Positions 28,401 to 35,455 are shown, numbered from the stretch's first letter. The stretch: 35,841 nucleotides of DNA from Candidatus Aphodousia faecigallinarum (GCA_018714755.1 DVMY01000082.1:1-35841), one strand, 5' to 3'. Notes: generated from the sequence alone by a model not told the origin. Program-made: numbers and translations.

Positions 28401-29011
28401 GACTCGCGGCGCGTTACCTGCAGGTCGCTTACTCGTTGCAAATTGGCCCGCGTGCTCGCCAATTTCGATTCGGCCTCCTTGCGGCGCTTTTTGTACTTTG
28501 AGACACCGGCGGCCTCCTCCAAATACTCTCGACGCTTCTCGGGAGAGTCTTTGGCGAATTCGGTAACCATACCCTGACTGATGATGGCGTAAGAGTTTGC
28601 TCCGAGACCGGTGCCCATGAAAAGATCCCGAACGTCGGTCGCGCGCACTTGTTGATTGTTGATTAAGTAAGAGCTGGTGTTATCACGAGTCAGAATGCGT
28701 TTAACAGAGATATCCGCATAGGAGCCCCACGGTCCCTGAAGCGTGGCGTCGCTGTTGTCAAAAACAAGCTCCACCATGGCGCGGCCGGCTTGTTTGCGAT
28801 TATCCGATCCTGCAAAAATGAGCTCACTCATGCTTTTGCAGCGCAAATCGCTCGCCTTTCCCTCTCCCAACGCCCAGCGCACGGCTTCAATCACATTGGA
28901 TTTGCCGCAGCCGTTAGGCCCCACAATCCCAACAATGGAAGAGGGCACTTCAATGACGGTAAGATCAGCGAAAGACTTGAAACCGCTGATGCGAATTTGG
29001 CGCAAACGCAC
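25487..29011 (-). CDS. smc: Chromosome segregation ATPase SMC
   Basis: SMC is the condensin ATPase that organises and segregates the chromosome with ScpA/ScpB. I start it at the GTG 29009-29011 (1174 residues, reading RLRQIRISGFKSFADLT after the start). The longer frame adds 14 residues absent from the family. A GGGA lies 8 nt before the GTG. The Walker A is 'GPNGCGKSN' (residues 31-39), and 'SQGMVTEFAKDSPEKRREYL' follows. Two long coiled-coil arms (about 170-500 and 660-1000) flank the hinge (about 510-640). The C-terminal ABC signature 'LSGGELTLTAIALVFAF' and Walker B 'FCLLDEIDAPLDEAN' lie near 1065-1105. All key ATPase motifs are intact. Confidence 0.97.
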   Translation of the reverse strand: MRLRQIRISGFKSFADLTVIEVPSSIVGIVGPNGCGKSNVIEAVRWALGEGKASDLRCKSMSELIFAGSDNRKQAGRAMVELVFDNSDATLQGPWGSYADISVKRILTRDNTSSYLINNQQVRATDVRDLFMGTGLGANSYAIISQGMVTEFAKDSPEKRREYLEEAAGVSKYKKRRKEAESKLASTRANLQRVSDLQVTRRESLKRLEEEARVAEEYQTLNAQRQAKESLWWFTQMVEAKNAIDRVNTQIAAAQAEVGKNDSELNRLRELLQNLRAKLNDANIVVLGKTQSLADVDKQISAVEGNIRSIVERRALLKTQLESYRSMLEARKREVSSQAEKIHLLAEQRSEKEELVETANERQAALEEKKDSALELTQERQKIYEALQAESQRIENDSKALSLELARLSRTKEELTLRLEKFKREAAQTQAPDMGRYESLKEELVAVKEESEALRLEREESQAMLEEARETLFGTQKDIHEKEQRLAAITAKLTTLKELEEKSLTGDKLSEWLDRQGLSSLSRLFEKLEPEAEWTRALEAVLRERVNALGISNLTMAGAFEVIPPPAKLTFYSTLIAPETVEPIEGLSGLIEKLKFNTQNEETRAALTRWLSHYFVASSVQEALSNAHLLPAGCHFVTPQGHMIDKVSVNFWADDSTGLLSRRAEITTLEEESFALRHELEALHQQLGQAHMTVSRYSERLQNTNTHFETIRAKESELALEITRLTAAIDAYKNRSEELGEWIQEAQEQLEETTASIEETDERFSLMDEEVAARQQKSEDARIAWEAAREDLARAEQDFNVFAYTQREIEITLKSLSERIAEAQRAQLLAQNEQQELNEKIEHVTASLEELDEDSEKAGLQELLQKREQAQLEVDEAKQSLTLIEEQVTNQEVALVEVEEAKRREQNRMGDLLTRRGQHEVEYGTVKSRLEEFNFDEEELRTRYETERPKLNALRQEVERLAQAMAQLGAVNHAALEQLKIQQTEVERIDAEVADLEKAIETIEAAIKKIDHETRALLTDTFNRVNEAFNKKFTQLFNGGHARLEMTSEDALEAGIEMFANPPGKHNHSIRQLSGGELTLTAIALVFAFFTLNPAPFCLLDEIDAPLDEANQERLSRLVGAMSDNTQFMMITHHRVTMEHTNQLIGVTMKEPGVSRVVSVDIAEASQYAQKPQS

Positions 29012-29040
29012 GAATAGTTCCCAATAAAAAAGAATTTTTG

Positions 29041-29070
29041 ATTTTAAAAACAAAAAGGGCGTCCTGTCCA
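29041..29070 (-). promoter_or_regulatory. Possible smc promoter overlapping the upstream terminator
   Basis: On the minus strand TGGACA (29065-29070) and TAAAAT (29041-29046) are 18 bp apart, with the smc GTG 30 bp downstream of the -10. The -35 lies in the loop of the upstream terminator. It is consistent with smc being transcribed separately from the TRIC-type gene. Prediction only. Confidence 0.4.
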
Positions 29071-29097
29071 GACGCCTAAGGGAGCTGACGCTCCCTT
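29052..29097 (-). terminator. Tandem hairpins, terminator after the TRIC-type gene
   Basis: Two hairpins in a row on the minus strand. The first has arms 29090-29097 and 29078-29085 (perfect AAGGGAGC/GCTCCCTT, 4-nt loop). The second has arms 29071-29076 and 29058-29063 (GGCGTC/GACGCC, 7-nt loop) and is followed by five T (A-run 29052-29056). It lies directly behind the channel gene. Confidence 0.82.
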
Positions 29098-29113
29098 CAA
29101 AAATCCGAAGCTT

Positions 29114-29815
29114 CTACTGACGGCGATCTCGATCGGTCTCAGGCGACGGATCTTCGTGGATGAAATCGTCGTGGTAGGCGATCCGCCAGGAGCGGTAGTA
29201 GCACCACATGCGGAAGAAGCAAATAAAGAGCGAGCCCAACCAGATGCTCAGCGTATTGTCAAAACCCAACTCAATCATGGCAATGTAGAGCCAGCAACCC
29301 GCGAAAGCCACCGAACCGTATGGCTGATGATCGTAGATGAGCGAGGGTTTAATGTTAAGGAAGGTGTCGCGGCACAAACCTCCGAACACGCCGGTTGCCA
29401 CACCGCAAAGAACGGCCGGCAAATAAGGAACCCCTAAATTGACGCCGTGGCTGGTGCCCACCGCGGAGAAAAAGCCCAAACCGATCGCGTCGCTCCAAAC
29501 AAAGACATCGTAGGAAAGATGTTTTTTATAGAAGCGGAAAATCATTGGAGTGAAGATGGTGATCAAAAGCACCAACCAAACCAATTCCTGATTGGCGATC
29601 CAATACATCGGGCGTCTATCAATTAAAAGGTCACGCACGATACCGCCGCCGAAAGCGGTCGAGAAAGCTAAAACAAAAACGCCGACCGGATCACACTTCA
29701 TGCGTATGCCAATTAATACCCCCGCGAAAGCGAAGGCGACGATACCGATCACGTCGGTCAAATATAAGAGATCGACTTTGTTGTAGAACGCTTCCAGTGT
29801 AGCTGCGATATCCAT
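29114..29815 (-). CDS. TRIC/UPF0126-family cation channel protein
   Basis: The 233-residue protein has about seven hydrophobic helices built as two homologous three-helix halves, the layout of prokaryotic TRIC (UPF0126, YicG-like) channels. Each half has its conserved glycine motif: 'STAFGGGIVRDLLIDRRPMY' (about residues 52-71) and 'TGVFGGLCRDTFLNIKP' (about 141-157). The C-terminus is charged and cytoplasmic. Bacterial members form trimeric K+/monovalent cation pores in vitro, but their physiological role is open. The ATG at 29813-29815 has no visible ribosome binding site. Upstream is a long AT-rich divergent region; downstream are tandem terminators. Confidence 0.9.
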   Translation of the reverse strand: MDIAATLEAFYNKVDLLYLTDVIGIVAFAFAGVLIGIRMKCDPVGVFVLAFSTAFGGGIVRDLLIDRRPMYWIANQELVWLVLLITIFTPMIFRFYKKHLSYDVFVWSDAIGLGFFSAVGTSHGVNLGVPYLPAVLCGVATGVFGGLCRDTFLNIKPSLIYDHQPYGSVAFAGCWLYIAMIELGFDNTLSIWLGSLFICFFRMWCYYRSWRIAYHDDFIHEDPSPETDRDRRQ

Positions 29816-29861
29816 ATCTATAGATCTAATTCGTTGAGCTTATTGAAAAATTTTGCTCATT

Positions 29862-29879
29862 TTAAGCAATTTTGCTTAA
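29862..29879. repeat. 18-bp perfect palindrome TTAAGCAATTTTGCTTAA
   Basis: Eight-bp arms with a 2-bp centre lie 47 bp upstream of the TRIC-type start codon and about 330 bp upstream of dcuC. It has the form of a dimeric regulator binding site. No regulator can be assigned. Confidence 0.5.
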
Positions 29880-30096
29880 TCGTTCAATTGAGACAAAACC
29901 ATTGTCTTAACAAAAATCCGAACTTCTGATTTTCCTCTAATTATCAGAATCTTTAATGCTAGGGTTAACACTAGTATCTTGTTAATTCTTCAATTAAATT
30001 CTGTTTATTTTGCAATTCTAAAAAATCATTGAATCCTGCATTTAACTGTAAATTCATTGAGAGATATTCAATTTTCCCTTATTAATATGATTTTTT

Positions 30097-30113
30097 ATCA
30101 ACTAAAGATTGAT
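30097..30113. promoter_or_regulatory. ATCAA-N7-TTGAT dyad, possible LysR-type operator
   Basis: A 17-bp dyad lies about 100 bp before the dcuC start and upstream of its likely -10. It fits the broad LysR T-N11-A style of site and could be bound by the LysR protein encoded at the other end of the unit. It does not have the spacing of an FNR box. Inference only. Confidence 0.35.
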
Positions 30114-30211
30114 TTTATTGCCTTTTAAACATTTTAAAAATCTCTAATAATGCTGCTTCGAAGGACTAAAAGCGGTCCGTCTCTCAAATTGTTCTTCGAG
30201 GAGATTACTAA

Positions 30212-31483
30212 ATGACTTTTCAAATTTGGTGCGCGCTGGCGGTGATCGCTGTCACGATCTACGCACTGGTCAAACGCATTGAAACCAGAATGGTTTTATT
30301 TGTGGCCGGTCTGGTGATGTGCCTGATCGCGGGTTCCCCTGTCGCGCCTTTTAAAGCCTTCATCAAAGGCATGACCAATCCGACCTTGGTGCCTGCGATT
30401 TGTTCGGCGATGGGTTTTGCCGCGGTTGTCACCGCTTCAAAGTGCGACCTGCATTTGGTGAAAGCTTTGGCCGCCCCCCTTCGTAGCTTGGGGGCATTGC
30501 TTATCCCGGTTTGCACCATCATCACATTCTTGATCAACATCGCCATTATGTCGGCGGCCGGCACCGCCGCCACGGTGGGTGCCACATTCATTCCGCTTTT
30601 AATCCGCGCCGGCATCCGTCCGGCAGGCGCCGCGGCGGCTGTAGCAGGCGGCACCATGTGTGGCCTGATGCTCAATCCCGGCTGCGCGCATGACATCTAC
30701 ATTGCGCAAATGGCCAAAATGGAATTGATGGATTTTATAGGCTGGGGCGCCCCATTCATCGTGGCTCTATTTTTAGTTTCCGCCGTGGGATTGTCCGCGG
30801 TCAGCATTTTCAAGTACCACGATCACAAAATGAGCGCTGAAGAGAAAGCCGATTTTGACGTTGATGAAACGACAGACTTTAAAATCAATCCGCTCAAAGC
30901 CATCGCTCCGATTATTCCGATGGGCATTTTGATTGTGAGCGCCGTCTGGTTTCCCAAGGCCGGTGTTGACGTTGTGATGTCCATGATTATCGGTGTTATC
31001 TTCATTTGTCTGATCACGCTTAAGACACCCGGCGAATTCTCCAAGGCCTTCTTTAAAGGACTCGGCGGCGGCTACGCTCAAGTGATCGGTTTAATCATCG
31101 CCGCGGGCGTGTTTGTGGCAGGGCTCCAAGCCACAGGCGCCGTACCGGCTTTCATTGAATTTCTCAAGCACAGCAACGACATCGCCCGTTGGGGCGCCTC
31201 TTTAGGGCCATTCCTGATGGCTGCGGGCACCGGTTCCGGCGAAGCCGCTATTTGGGCCTTCAACCAAGCGGTCACTCCCTCCGCAGCCTCTTTCGGCATG
31301 ACAAGCGAAGGACTTGGCTTATTAGCCGCCTTGGCCGGTCAATTTGGTCGCACGGCAAGCCCCCTGGCAGGCGCCGTGATTATTGTGGCTGGCGTCGCCC
31401 ATGTCTCTCCCATCGAAGTGGCTAAGCGCACATGGGCCGGCATGCTCGCCGCGGTTGTTGTTGCCGCGTTGGTTTTGGTTTAA
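30212..31483 (+). CDS. dcuC: DcuC-family anaerobic C4-dicarboxylate transporter
   Basis: DcuC-family carriers move succinate, fumarate, malate and aspartate across the inner membrane. In E. coli DcuC acts mainly in succinate efflux during anaerobic growth. The 423-residue protein has about ten to twelve hydrophobic segments and typical glycine/alanine-rich hairpins, such as 'MSAAGTAATVGATFIPLLIR' (about 112-131), 'GTMCGLMLNPGCAHDIYIAQ' (about 147-166) and 'AAGTGSGEAAIWAFNQAVTP' (about 338-357). A cytoplasmic charged loop lies near 205-230. Start ATG 30212 follows a very good GAGGAG. It is first of a same-strand unit with a porin and a C-N lyase (27-bp gap to the porin). The exact substrate is not readable from sequence. 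Confidence 0.88.
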   Translation: MTFQIWCALAVIAVTIYALVKRIETRMVLFVAGLVMCLIAGSPVAPFKAFIKGMTNPTLVPAICSAMGFAAVVTASKCDLHLVKALAAPLRSLGALLIPVCTIITFLINIAIMSAAGTAATVGATFIPLLIRAGIRPAGAAAAVAGGTMCGLMLNPGCAHDIYIAQMAKMELMDFIGWGAPFIVALFLVSAVGLSAVSIFKYHDHKMSAEEKADFDVDETTDFKINPLKAIAPIIPMGILIVSAVWFPKAGVDVVMSMIIGVIFICLITLKTPGEFSKAFFKGLGGGYAQVIGLIIAAGVFVAGLQATGAVPAFIEFLKHSNDIARWGASLGPFLMAAGTGSGEAAIWAFNQAVTPSAASFGMTSEGLGLLAALAGQFGRTASPLAGAVIIVAGVAHVSPIEVAKRTWAGMLAAVVVAALVLV

Positions 31484-31510
31484 CTCTCTCAAACGAAATA
31501 AGGAAATATC

Positions 31511-32689
31511 ATGAAAAAATCCTTAATTTGCGCTGCAGTCGCTCTGACCTGCTCCCCCGCCATGGCTGGCGATGTGCAACTTTTCGGCTTTTTTGACCAA
31601 GGGATTTCATTTTTAAGTGAAAATCTAGCTCAAACAATGGGCGGCCCGGTGGGCGGTAATCAAGCTTTTGTTGATCCGGTTACCGGAAAGGTCGGCATGC
31701 AAGGCCGCAAAAACAATATCTCTCAGGGCACCGGCAACGTCAGCACCTGGGGCATTCGTCTCACCGAAGAGCTCGATGATGATTTGTCTGTCGGCGTGCA
31801 CCTGGAAAGCGGCTTTTTAGCCGACTCAGGCGAACTCTATAACAAAAACATCTTCTTTGAACGCGAATCCACGATCGCCATCAATTCCAAACAATTCGGT
31901 CAACTGAAGTTAGGCCGCATGCCCGCCATGATGACAGGTTCCGGCACCACGGGCATCTTCAATAGCCGCGTCAATCCTTTCGGAGCCGGCTGGGGCAACA
32001 TGACCGGCGGCTGGAAGTTCGTCGGCACATTGGCCACCGCTCGTTTCAATAATATGATTAACTACCGCTCACCCTCCTTCAATGGTGTAACCCTTCACGC
32101 TCAAACCTCATTCGGCGACACCAACTCAGCTCTGGATGCCGAAGAAGGAAGCTCCAAGGTGAATCACTACAACGCTTTGGGCGTGACGGTTCAGGGCGAT
32201 CGCTACTTCTTGGCCGCGGGCGTTGACTACCTGAAAATGGGCAGCAAAACAGGTAAAGTAACGGATGACTCGATGAAGGCTTTGATCGGCGGTCATTATG
32301 ACTTCGGTAGTTTTAAAGCCTACGCCACCGTTCAATACATGGATAATATTGAATACATCGGCGGCTACTCTACGAAAGAATACGCTCCGCTTGCCAAAGA
32401 AGGCGATCAAACCAAAGGCTTTGACGCCTGGGCCGTGTCTTTGGGCGCCGACACAAAGGTTTGGGGCGGAACCGCCAAATTCTCAGTGGGCTACGCTCAA
32501 GGTGAAAACCAAAACCTTGACGACGACAAGGACTTCAGTCGTCTGAATGTCGGTGTCGGCTATTTGTACCCGCTCTCAAAGCGCACATCCGTTTACGGTA
32601 TCGGCGGCTACTTCTGGGAAGATGCTGATTTCAATGAAGATGAAATCTACGCAAGCGAAGTCATCGTCGGTTTGATGCATCGCTTCTAA
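31511..32689 (+). CDS. Gram-negative general porin
   Basis: The 392-residue precursor has a Sec signal peptide (MKKSLICAAVALTCSPAMA, cleavage before GDVQLFG). The mature sequence shows alternating amphipathic strands and ends in '...VIVGLMHRF', with the terminal Phe needed for BAM recognition. The 'GDVQLFGFFDQGISF' start, 'TWGIRLTEELDDDLSVGVHL' and 'FGQLKLGRMPAMM' (constriction-loop region) are standard for the trimeric 16-strand porin family of Burkholderiales/Neisseriales. AAGGAAA precedes the ATG. Placed between a C4-dicarboxylate carrier and a lyase, it probably admits the small polar substrate of that pathway. The substrate is inferred from context only. Confidence 0.93.
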   Translation: MKKSLICAAVALTCSPAMAGDVQLFGFFDQGISFLSENLAQTMGGPVGGNQAFVDPVTGKVGMQGRKNNISQGTGNVSTWGIRLTEELDDDLSVGVHLESGFLADSGELYNKNIFFERESTIAINSKQFGQLKLGRMPAMMTGSGTTGIFNSRVNPFGAGWGNMTGGWKFVGTLATARFNNMINYRSPSFNGVTLHAQTSFGDTNSALDAEEGSSKVNHYNALGVTVQGDRYFLAAGVDYLKMGSKTGKVTDDSMKALIGGHYDFGSFKAYATVQYMDNIEYIGGYSTKEYAPLAKEGDQTKGFDAWAVSLGADTKVWGGTAKFSVGYAQGENQNLDDDKDFSRLNVGVGYLYPLSKRTSVYGIGGYFWEDADFNEDEIYASEVIVGLMHRF

Positions 32690-32694
32690 AATGT

Positions 32695-32720
32695 ATTCGG
32701 GCGCCCTTTGGCGCCCGAAT
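32695..32720 (+). other. Strong hairpin without T-run between porin and lyase
   Basis: A perfect 11-bp stem, ATTCGGGCGCC (32695-32705) and GGCGCCCGAAT (32710-32720), with a CTTT loop, begins 5 nt past the porin stop. Only 'GACTTAAA' follows, so it lacks the T-run of an intrinsic terminator. It may protect the 3' end of a shorter dcuC-porin message and lower expression of the lyase. Confidence 0.7.
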
Positions 32721-32748
32721 GACTTAAATGATGGGGAGTAAAAATACT

Positions 32749-34230
32749 ATGCTAGGTGTAACGATGACCGCGGCTGAAAATACTGAATCACTTCAGGCGC
32801 TGCAAACTTTAAAAAAGCACGACACCGCCTACTGGCTTTTTCGAATCAATGAAGCAAGCGTGATCGGCAATGTCGGCAAAGGACTTTTACCGAAAGAGCT
32901 TGCCATCAGAATTCGCGACACGCTTCGTCAAATGGAAAGTGACGCCGACAACGGCCGTTGGATTCGTCCGGATCTTTACATCACCTTCGAGCCTGAGCTT
33001 TTAAAACGCTGCGGTGTTGAAGCGAGCATCCTTCATGTCGGCCGCTCCAGTCAAGATATCCTCGCCACAACGAATTTCGCTCAAACGCGCGAAGCAATGC
33101 TGGCATTGGCCGATTCCACTGTCGGTTTAGTGCGGTCCTTCTGCAACAAAGCGGAACAATATTGGGACACAATCGTCCCCTTTTACACCAACGGCGTTCA
33201 GGCTCAGCCAGGCCGCTACAGCCATTACCTTTATGCCCAAGCCATTTCCTGGGGACGTGAACTGGATCGATTGATTGAATGCCTGAATCGCTACAACCGC
33301 TCTCCGATGGGCAGCGGTGTGCTCAATGGCTCTCCCTGGCCGCTCGATCAAGACTATACCGCTCGGGTACTGGGTTTTAATTGCGTCGCTGAAAACGCAT
33401 TTGAAGCCAACCAGCTCTCGAGCAATGATTTTCCGCTCGAAGCAAGCCAAGTCATTCAGGCGATGATGATCAAAATCACCAATTTCCTGCAGGACTTTAT
33501 GGTGCAATACGCCCAACCTCGTCCTTGGATTCATCTGGTGAAAGCAGGCAGCACCTACATTTCAAGCGCCATGCCTCAAAAACGCAACCCGGGTTTGATC
33601 AACAATTGCCGCCGCAACGCAGCTGTTGTAATCAGCGAGTCACAAAATGTCTTGCTGCGTATTCATAACCTCAACGAAGGTATGCCTGACGCCAGAGACA
33701 ATGAAATTAATCTGGAGTGGCTCTGCGACGCCTTGAATGTCATTGAAATGTTCAAAGGGATTGTTGATGGCCTGCAAGTCAACGATAAGCGCGCTTTGGA
33801 AGAACTTGACCAAGACTGGACGTGCACGCAAAACATCGCCGACATGCTCATGCTCAAAGCTCAAGTCCCCTTCCGCTTGGGGCATCATTTCGCGAGCAAC
33901 CTCGTCACCTGGGCAAGGGATAACAATAAGACGCCATCAAACGTCACTTACGCTGAAATTTGTGAGCAATGGCTTGTCTTCAACTCCAAAGGAGAAGGCA
34001 CACAAGGCGCATTTCCGATGTCAGAAACCGAATTAAAACTCGCCATGGATCCCGCGGGCATCGTCGCTGCGAGGGTGAGTTTCGGCGGACCGCAAGAATC
34101 CGACATGCAACGCCAAAAAGCAAATCTCGCCTCCTGGTGCAAGACGCATGAAGATGAAATCAATACGATTAGAGCTCAAATCTGTGACGGATTGAACAAG
34201 CTCACTCAAGACTTGGAACAACTGTCCTGA
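32749..34230 (+). CDS. Argininosuccinate-lyase-like C-N lyase (fumarase/aspartase superfamily)
   Basis: The protein (493 residues from the ATG at 32749, which has GGGGAG 10 nt upstream) belongs to the superfamily that eliminates an amine or amide from a succinyl moiety, releasing fumarate. The signature loop 'GSTYISSAMPQKRNPG' (about residues 267-282) carries the catalytic serine pair S272/S273 plus K278 and N280. 'GRSSQDILATTNFAQTREAM' and 'TNGVQAQPGRYSHYLYAQAI' correspond to the other two conserved regions. It is longer than typical ArgH (about 460), and no arg genes are nearby. A partner such as an N-succinyl amino acid, aspartate derivative or EDDS-like compound is therefore as plausible as argininosuccinate. 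Alternative starts are ATG 32728 (no site) and ATG 32764 (AGGTG upstream). It is last of the dcuC-porin-lyase unit. Confidence 0.82.
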   Translation: MLGVTMTAAENTESLQALQTLKKHDTAYWLFRINEASVIGNVGKGLLPKELAIRIRDTLRQMESDADNGRWIRPDLYITFEPELLKRCGVEASILHVGRSSQDILATTNFAQTREAMLALADSTVGLVRSFCNKAEQYWDTIVPFYTNGVQAQPGRYSHYLYAQAISWGRELDRLIECLNRYNRSPMGSGVLNGSPWPLDQDYTARVLGFNCVAENAFEANQLSSNDFPLEASQVIQAMMIKITNFLQDFMVQYAQPRPWIHLVKAGSTYISSAMPQKRNPGLINNCRRNAAVVISESQNVLLRIHNLNEGMPDARDNEINLEWLCDALNVIEMFKGIVDGLQVNDKRALEELDQDWTCTQNIADMLMLKAQVPFRLGHHFASNLVTWARDNNKTPSNVTYAEICEQWLVFNSKGEGTQGAFPMSETELKLAMDPAGIVAARVSFGGPQESDMQRQKANLASWCKTHEDEINTIRAQICDGLNKLTQDLEQLS

Positions 34231-34263
34231 TTTTTAGCATCAGCTATTTTTGCTTCTGACTTT

Positions 34264-34295
34264 GACCGAACTTTTCAGGAGTTCGGTCTTTTTTT
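34264..34295 (+). terminator. Rho-independent terminator of the dcuC-porin-lyase unit
   Basis: GACCGAAC (34264-34271) and GTTCGGTC (34281-34288) form a perfect 8-bp stem with a 9-nt loop, followed by seven T (34289-34295). It overlaps the stop codon of the convergent LysR gene by 2 nt. Confidence 0.9.
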
Positions 34296-35253
34296 AGAGG
34301 AATCCGGCAGCGGCAATTTCCTGCTTTAATTTTGAGAAGGTTTCCCGCTGTCTTTCCACAAGCCACTCCACGAATGTGGCAATTCGGCGGCATTGCAAAG
34401 AGTCTTCCTGAACATAGGTGAAGCACTCCTTGGTGGGAACATGCCATCCACCCAACACCGGCTCAAGCTTGCCTTCAACCAATTCCTTAAATGTGTGATA
34501 GAGACTCATGTCCACCGCGACACCCGCTCCGAGGAAGAGAGCGTTTTTTAAAGCCAGAACTGAATGAAACGCAATCGTGTTTTTCCATTTCAAGGGGAGA
34601 CGCTGTCCATCCTTGACCAAAAAGTCGGCGGGCGATCTGAAAGCGGAACTATACGTGAGCCCAATATGTCTCAAACAATCGTCAGGATCACGAGGCATTC
34701 CATGGCGACGCAAATAAACGGGCGAAGCGCAAGCTACAAAAGGCATATCCCCCACATACCAACCTTGGACACCAGAAAGTTCTTCACTGACTTGATAGCT
34801 CAGAATAACATCTACGTTTTTACCTTCACTATCTATAAAACCGGCCGGGGGCGGAGCCATCAACTCAACCAGATCAAACTCGATATCAGGGTAAATTTGC
34901 TGGAATTTCACCATTAAGGGGGCGACTTCCAACGCTCCGATGCCTCCATAAGTGGCCACTCGAATCATCCCGCTCATTTCGTTTATATCCGTGCGAAGTT
35001 TTGCCATCATACGGGTATGGTCTTCAATGAGACGCAGAGCTTGATCATAGGCGATCTTGCCCATCGTGGTAAGCGTCACCGGACGAGTGTTGCGCGAAAA
35101 AAGTTCAAAACCCAAGTCTCTTTCCAAAGCTTTAATAACGCGGCTGGCCGTGCTTGGCTCCATGTTGAGTTGATCACAAGCGGCATTAACGCTCCCCGTT
35201 TTCACAGTGGTCACCAAAAGCCGCCAAGCGTTAAGATCCATCTCTCGTCCCAT
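34294..35253 (-). CDS. LysR-family transcriptional regulator
   Basis: The 319-residue protein (ATG 35251-35253 with AGGAG 5 nt upstream; a second ATG directly before it is too close to that site) has an N-terminal winged helix-turn-helix. It reads 'LNAWRLLVTTVKTGSVNAAC' then 'MEPSTASRVIKALERDLGFE' and 'LFSRNTRPVTLTTMG', about residues 7-70. The linker helix and a periplasmic-binding-like effector domain (about 95-300, 'IRVATYGGIGALEVAPLMVK') follow. This is the standard LTTR layout. It is convergent with the lyase and shares its terminator region, so control of the dcuC-porin-lyase unit is plausible but unproven. LTTRs more often act on divergent neighbours, here only the intergenic region toward the phosphoribosyltransferase gene. 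Confidence 0.93.
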   Translation of the reverse strand: MGREMDLNAWRLLVTTVKTGSVNAACDQLNMEPSTASRVIKALERDLGFELFSRNTRPVTLTTMGKIAYDQALRLIEDHTRMMAKLRTDINEMSGMIRVATYGGIGALEVAPLMVKFQQIYPDIEFDLVELMAPPPAGFIDSEGKNVDVILSYQVSEELSGVQGWYVGDMPFVACASPVYLRRHGMPRDPDDCLRHIGLTYSSAFRSPADFLVKDGQRLPLKWKNTIAFHSVLALKNALFLGAGVAVDMSLYHTFKELVEGKLEPVLGGWHVPTKECFTYVQEDSLQCRRIATFVEWLVERQRETFSKLKQEIAAAGFL

Positions 35254-35285
35254 CATGTCTCCTTTCTTCTTCGAGCGCTTATTGC

Positions 35286-35314
35286 AGTATATATTCCAAA
35301 TAGCTGAGTTGAAA
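35286..35314 (-). promoter_or_regulatory. Possible promoter of the LysR gene
   Basis: On the minus strand TATACT (35286-35291) is preceded at 17 bp by TTTCAA (35309-35314). The -10 is good and the -35 poor. The start codon lies 33 bp downstream of the -10. Confidence 0.4.
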
Positions 35315-35378
35315 CAGGTTATCTTTTTCTGCTTTGAGTCTTCAAAAAGAATTAACTAGAAATTTGATATTGATTAAG

Positions 35379-35406
35379 GAACAACTTTAAATTTGTTTTG
35401 TTGTTC
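35379..35406. repeat. Inverted repeat GAACAAC / GTTGTTC
   Basis: Perfect 7-bp arms (35379-35385 and 35400-35406) with a 14-bp AT-rich spacer lie about 130 bp upstream of the LysR start codon. This could be a LysR autoregulatory site, but chance is possible in this AT-rich gap. The 224-bp gap holds nothing else I can support except the LysR promoter and the next terminator. Confidence 0.35.
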
Positions 35407-35428
35407 ATTATTCAACATTATTGGTAAT

Positions 35429-35455
35429 AAAAAGCCCAGACTGAATGGTCTGAGC
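35429..35455 (-). terminator. Terminator of the phosphoribosyltransferase gene
   Basis: On the minus strand an 8-bp stem (arms 35448-35455 and 35434-35441, one G-U pair, 6-nt loop) is followed by five T (A-run 35429-35433). It lies 22 nt past the stop codon at 35478. Confidence 0.78.

Larger units (their letters stand above)
29816..30211. promoter_or_regulatory. AT-rich divergent control region with several dyads
   Basis: This 396-bp gene-free stretch between the TRIC-type gene and dcuC is much richer in A and T than its neighbours. It holds four short dyads: TTAAGCAA/TTGCTTAA (29862-29879, 2-bp centre), AGACAA/TTGTCT (29891-29907), TTAACA/TGTTAA (29965-29985) and ATCAA/TTGAT (30097-30113, 7-bp centre). 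A TAATAAT-like -10 lies at 30145-30151 without a good -35, and a strong GAGGAG precedes the dcuC start. I see no convincing ORF or structured RNA. Some dyads may be chance in AT-rich DNA. Confidence 0.55.

Noticed and set aside
30097-30113. FNR-type box upstream of dcuC
   Set aside because: FNR/CRP-type sites have half-sites TTGAT and ATCAA in that order with a 4-bp centre. Here the order is reversed and the centre is 7 bp.
32728-32748. Start of the lyase at the ATG at 32728
   Set aside because: No ribosome binding site precedes it, and the GGGGAG site lies within these codons, pointing to the ATG at 32749. ATG 32764 remains possible.
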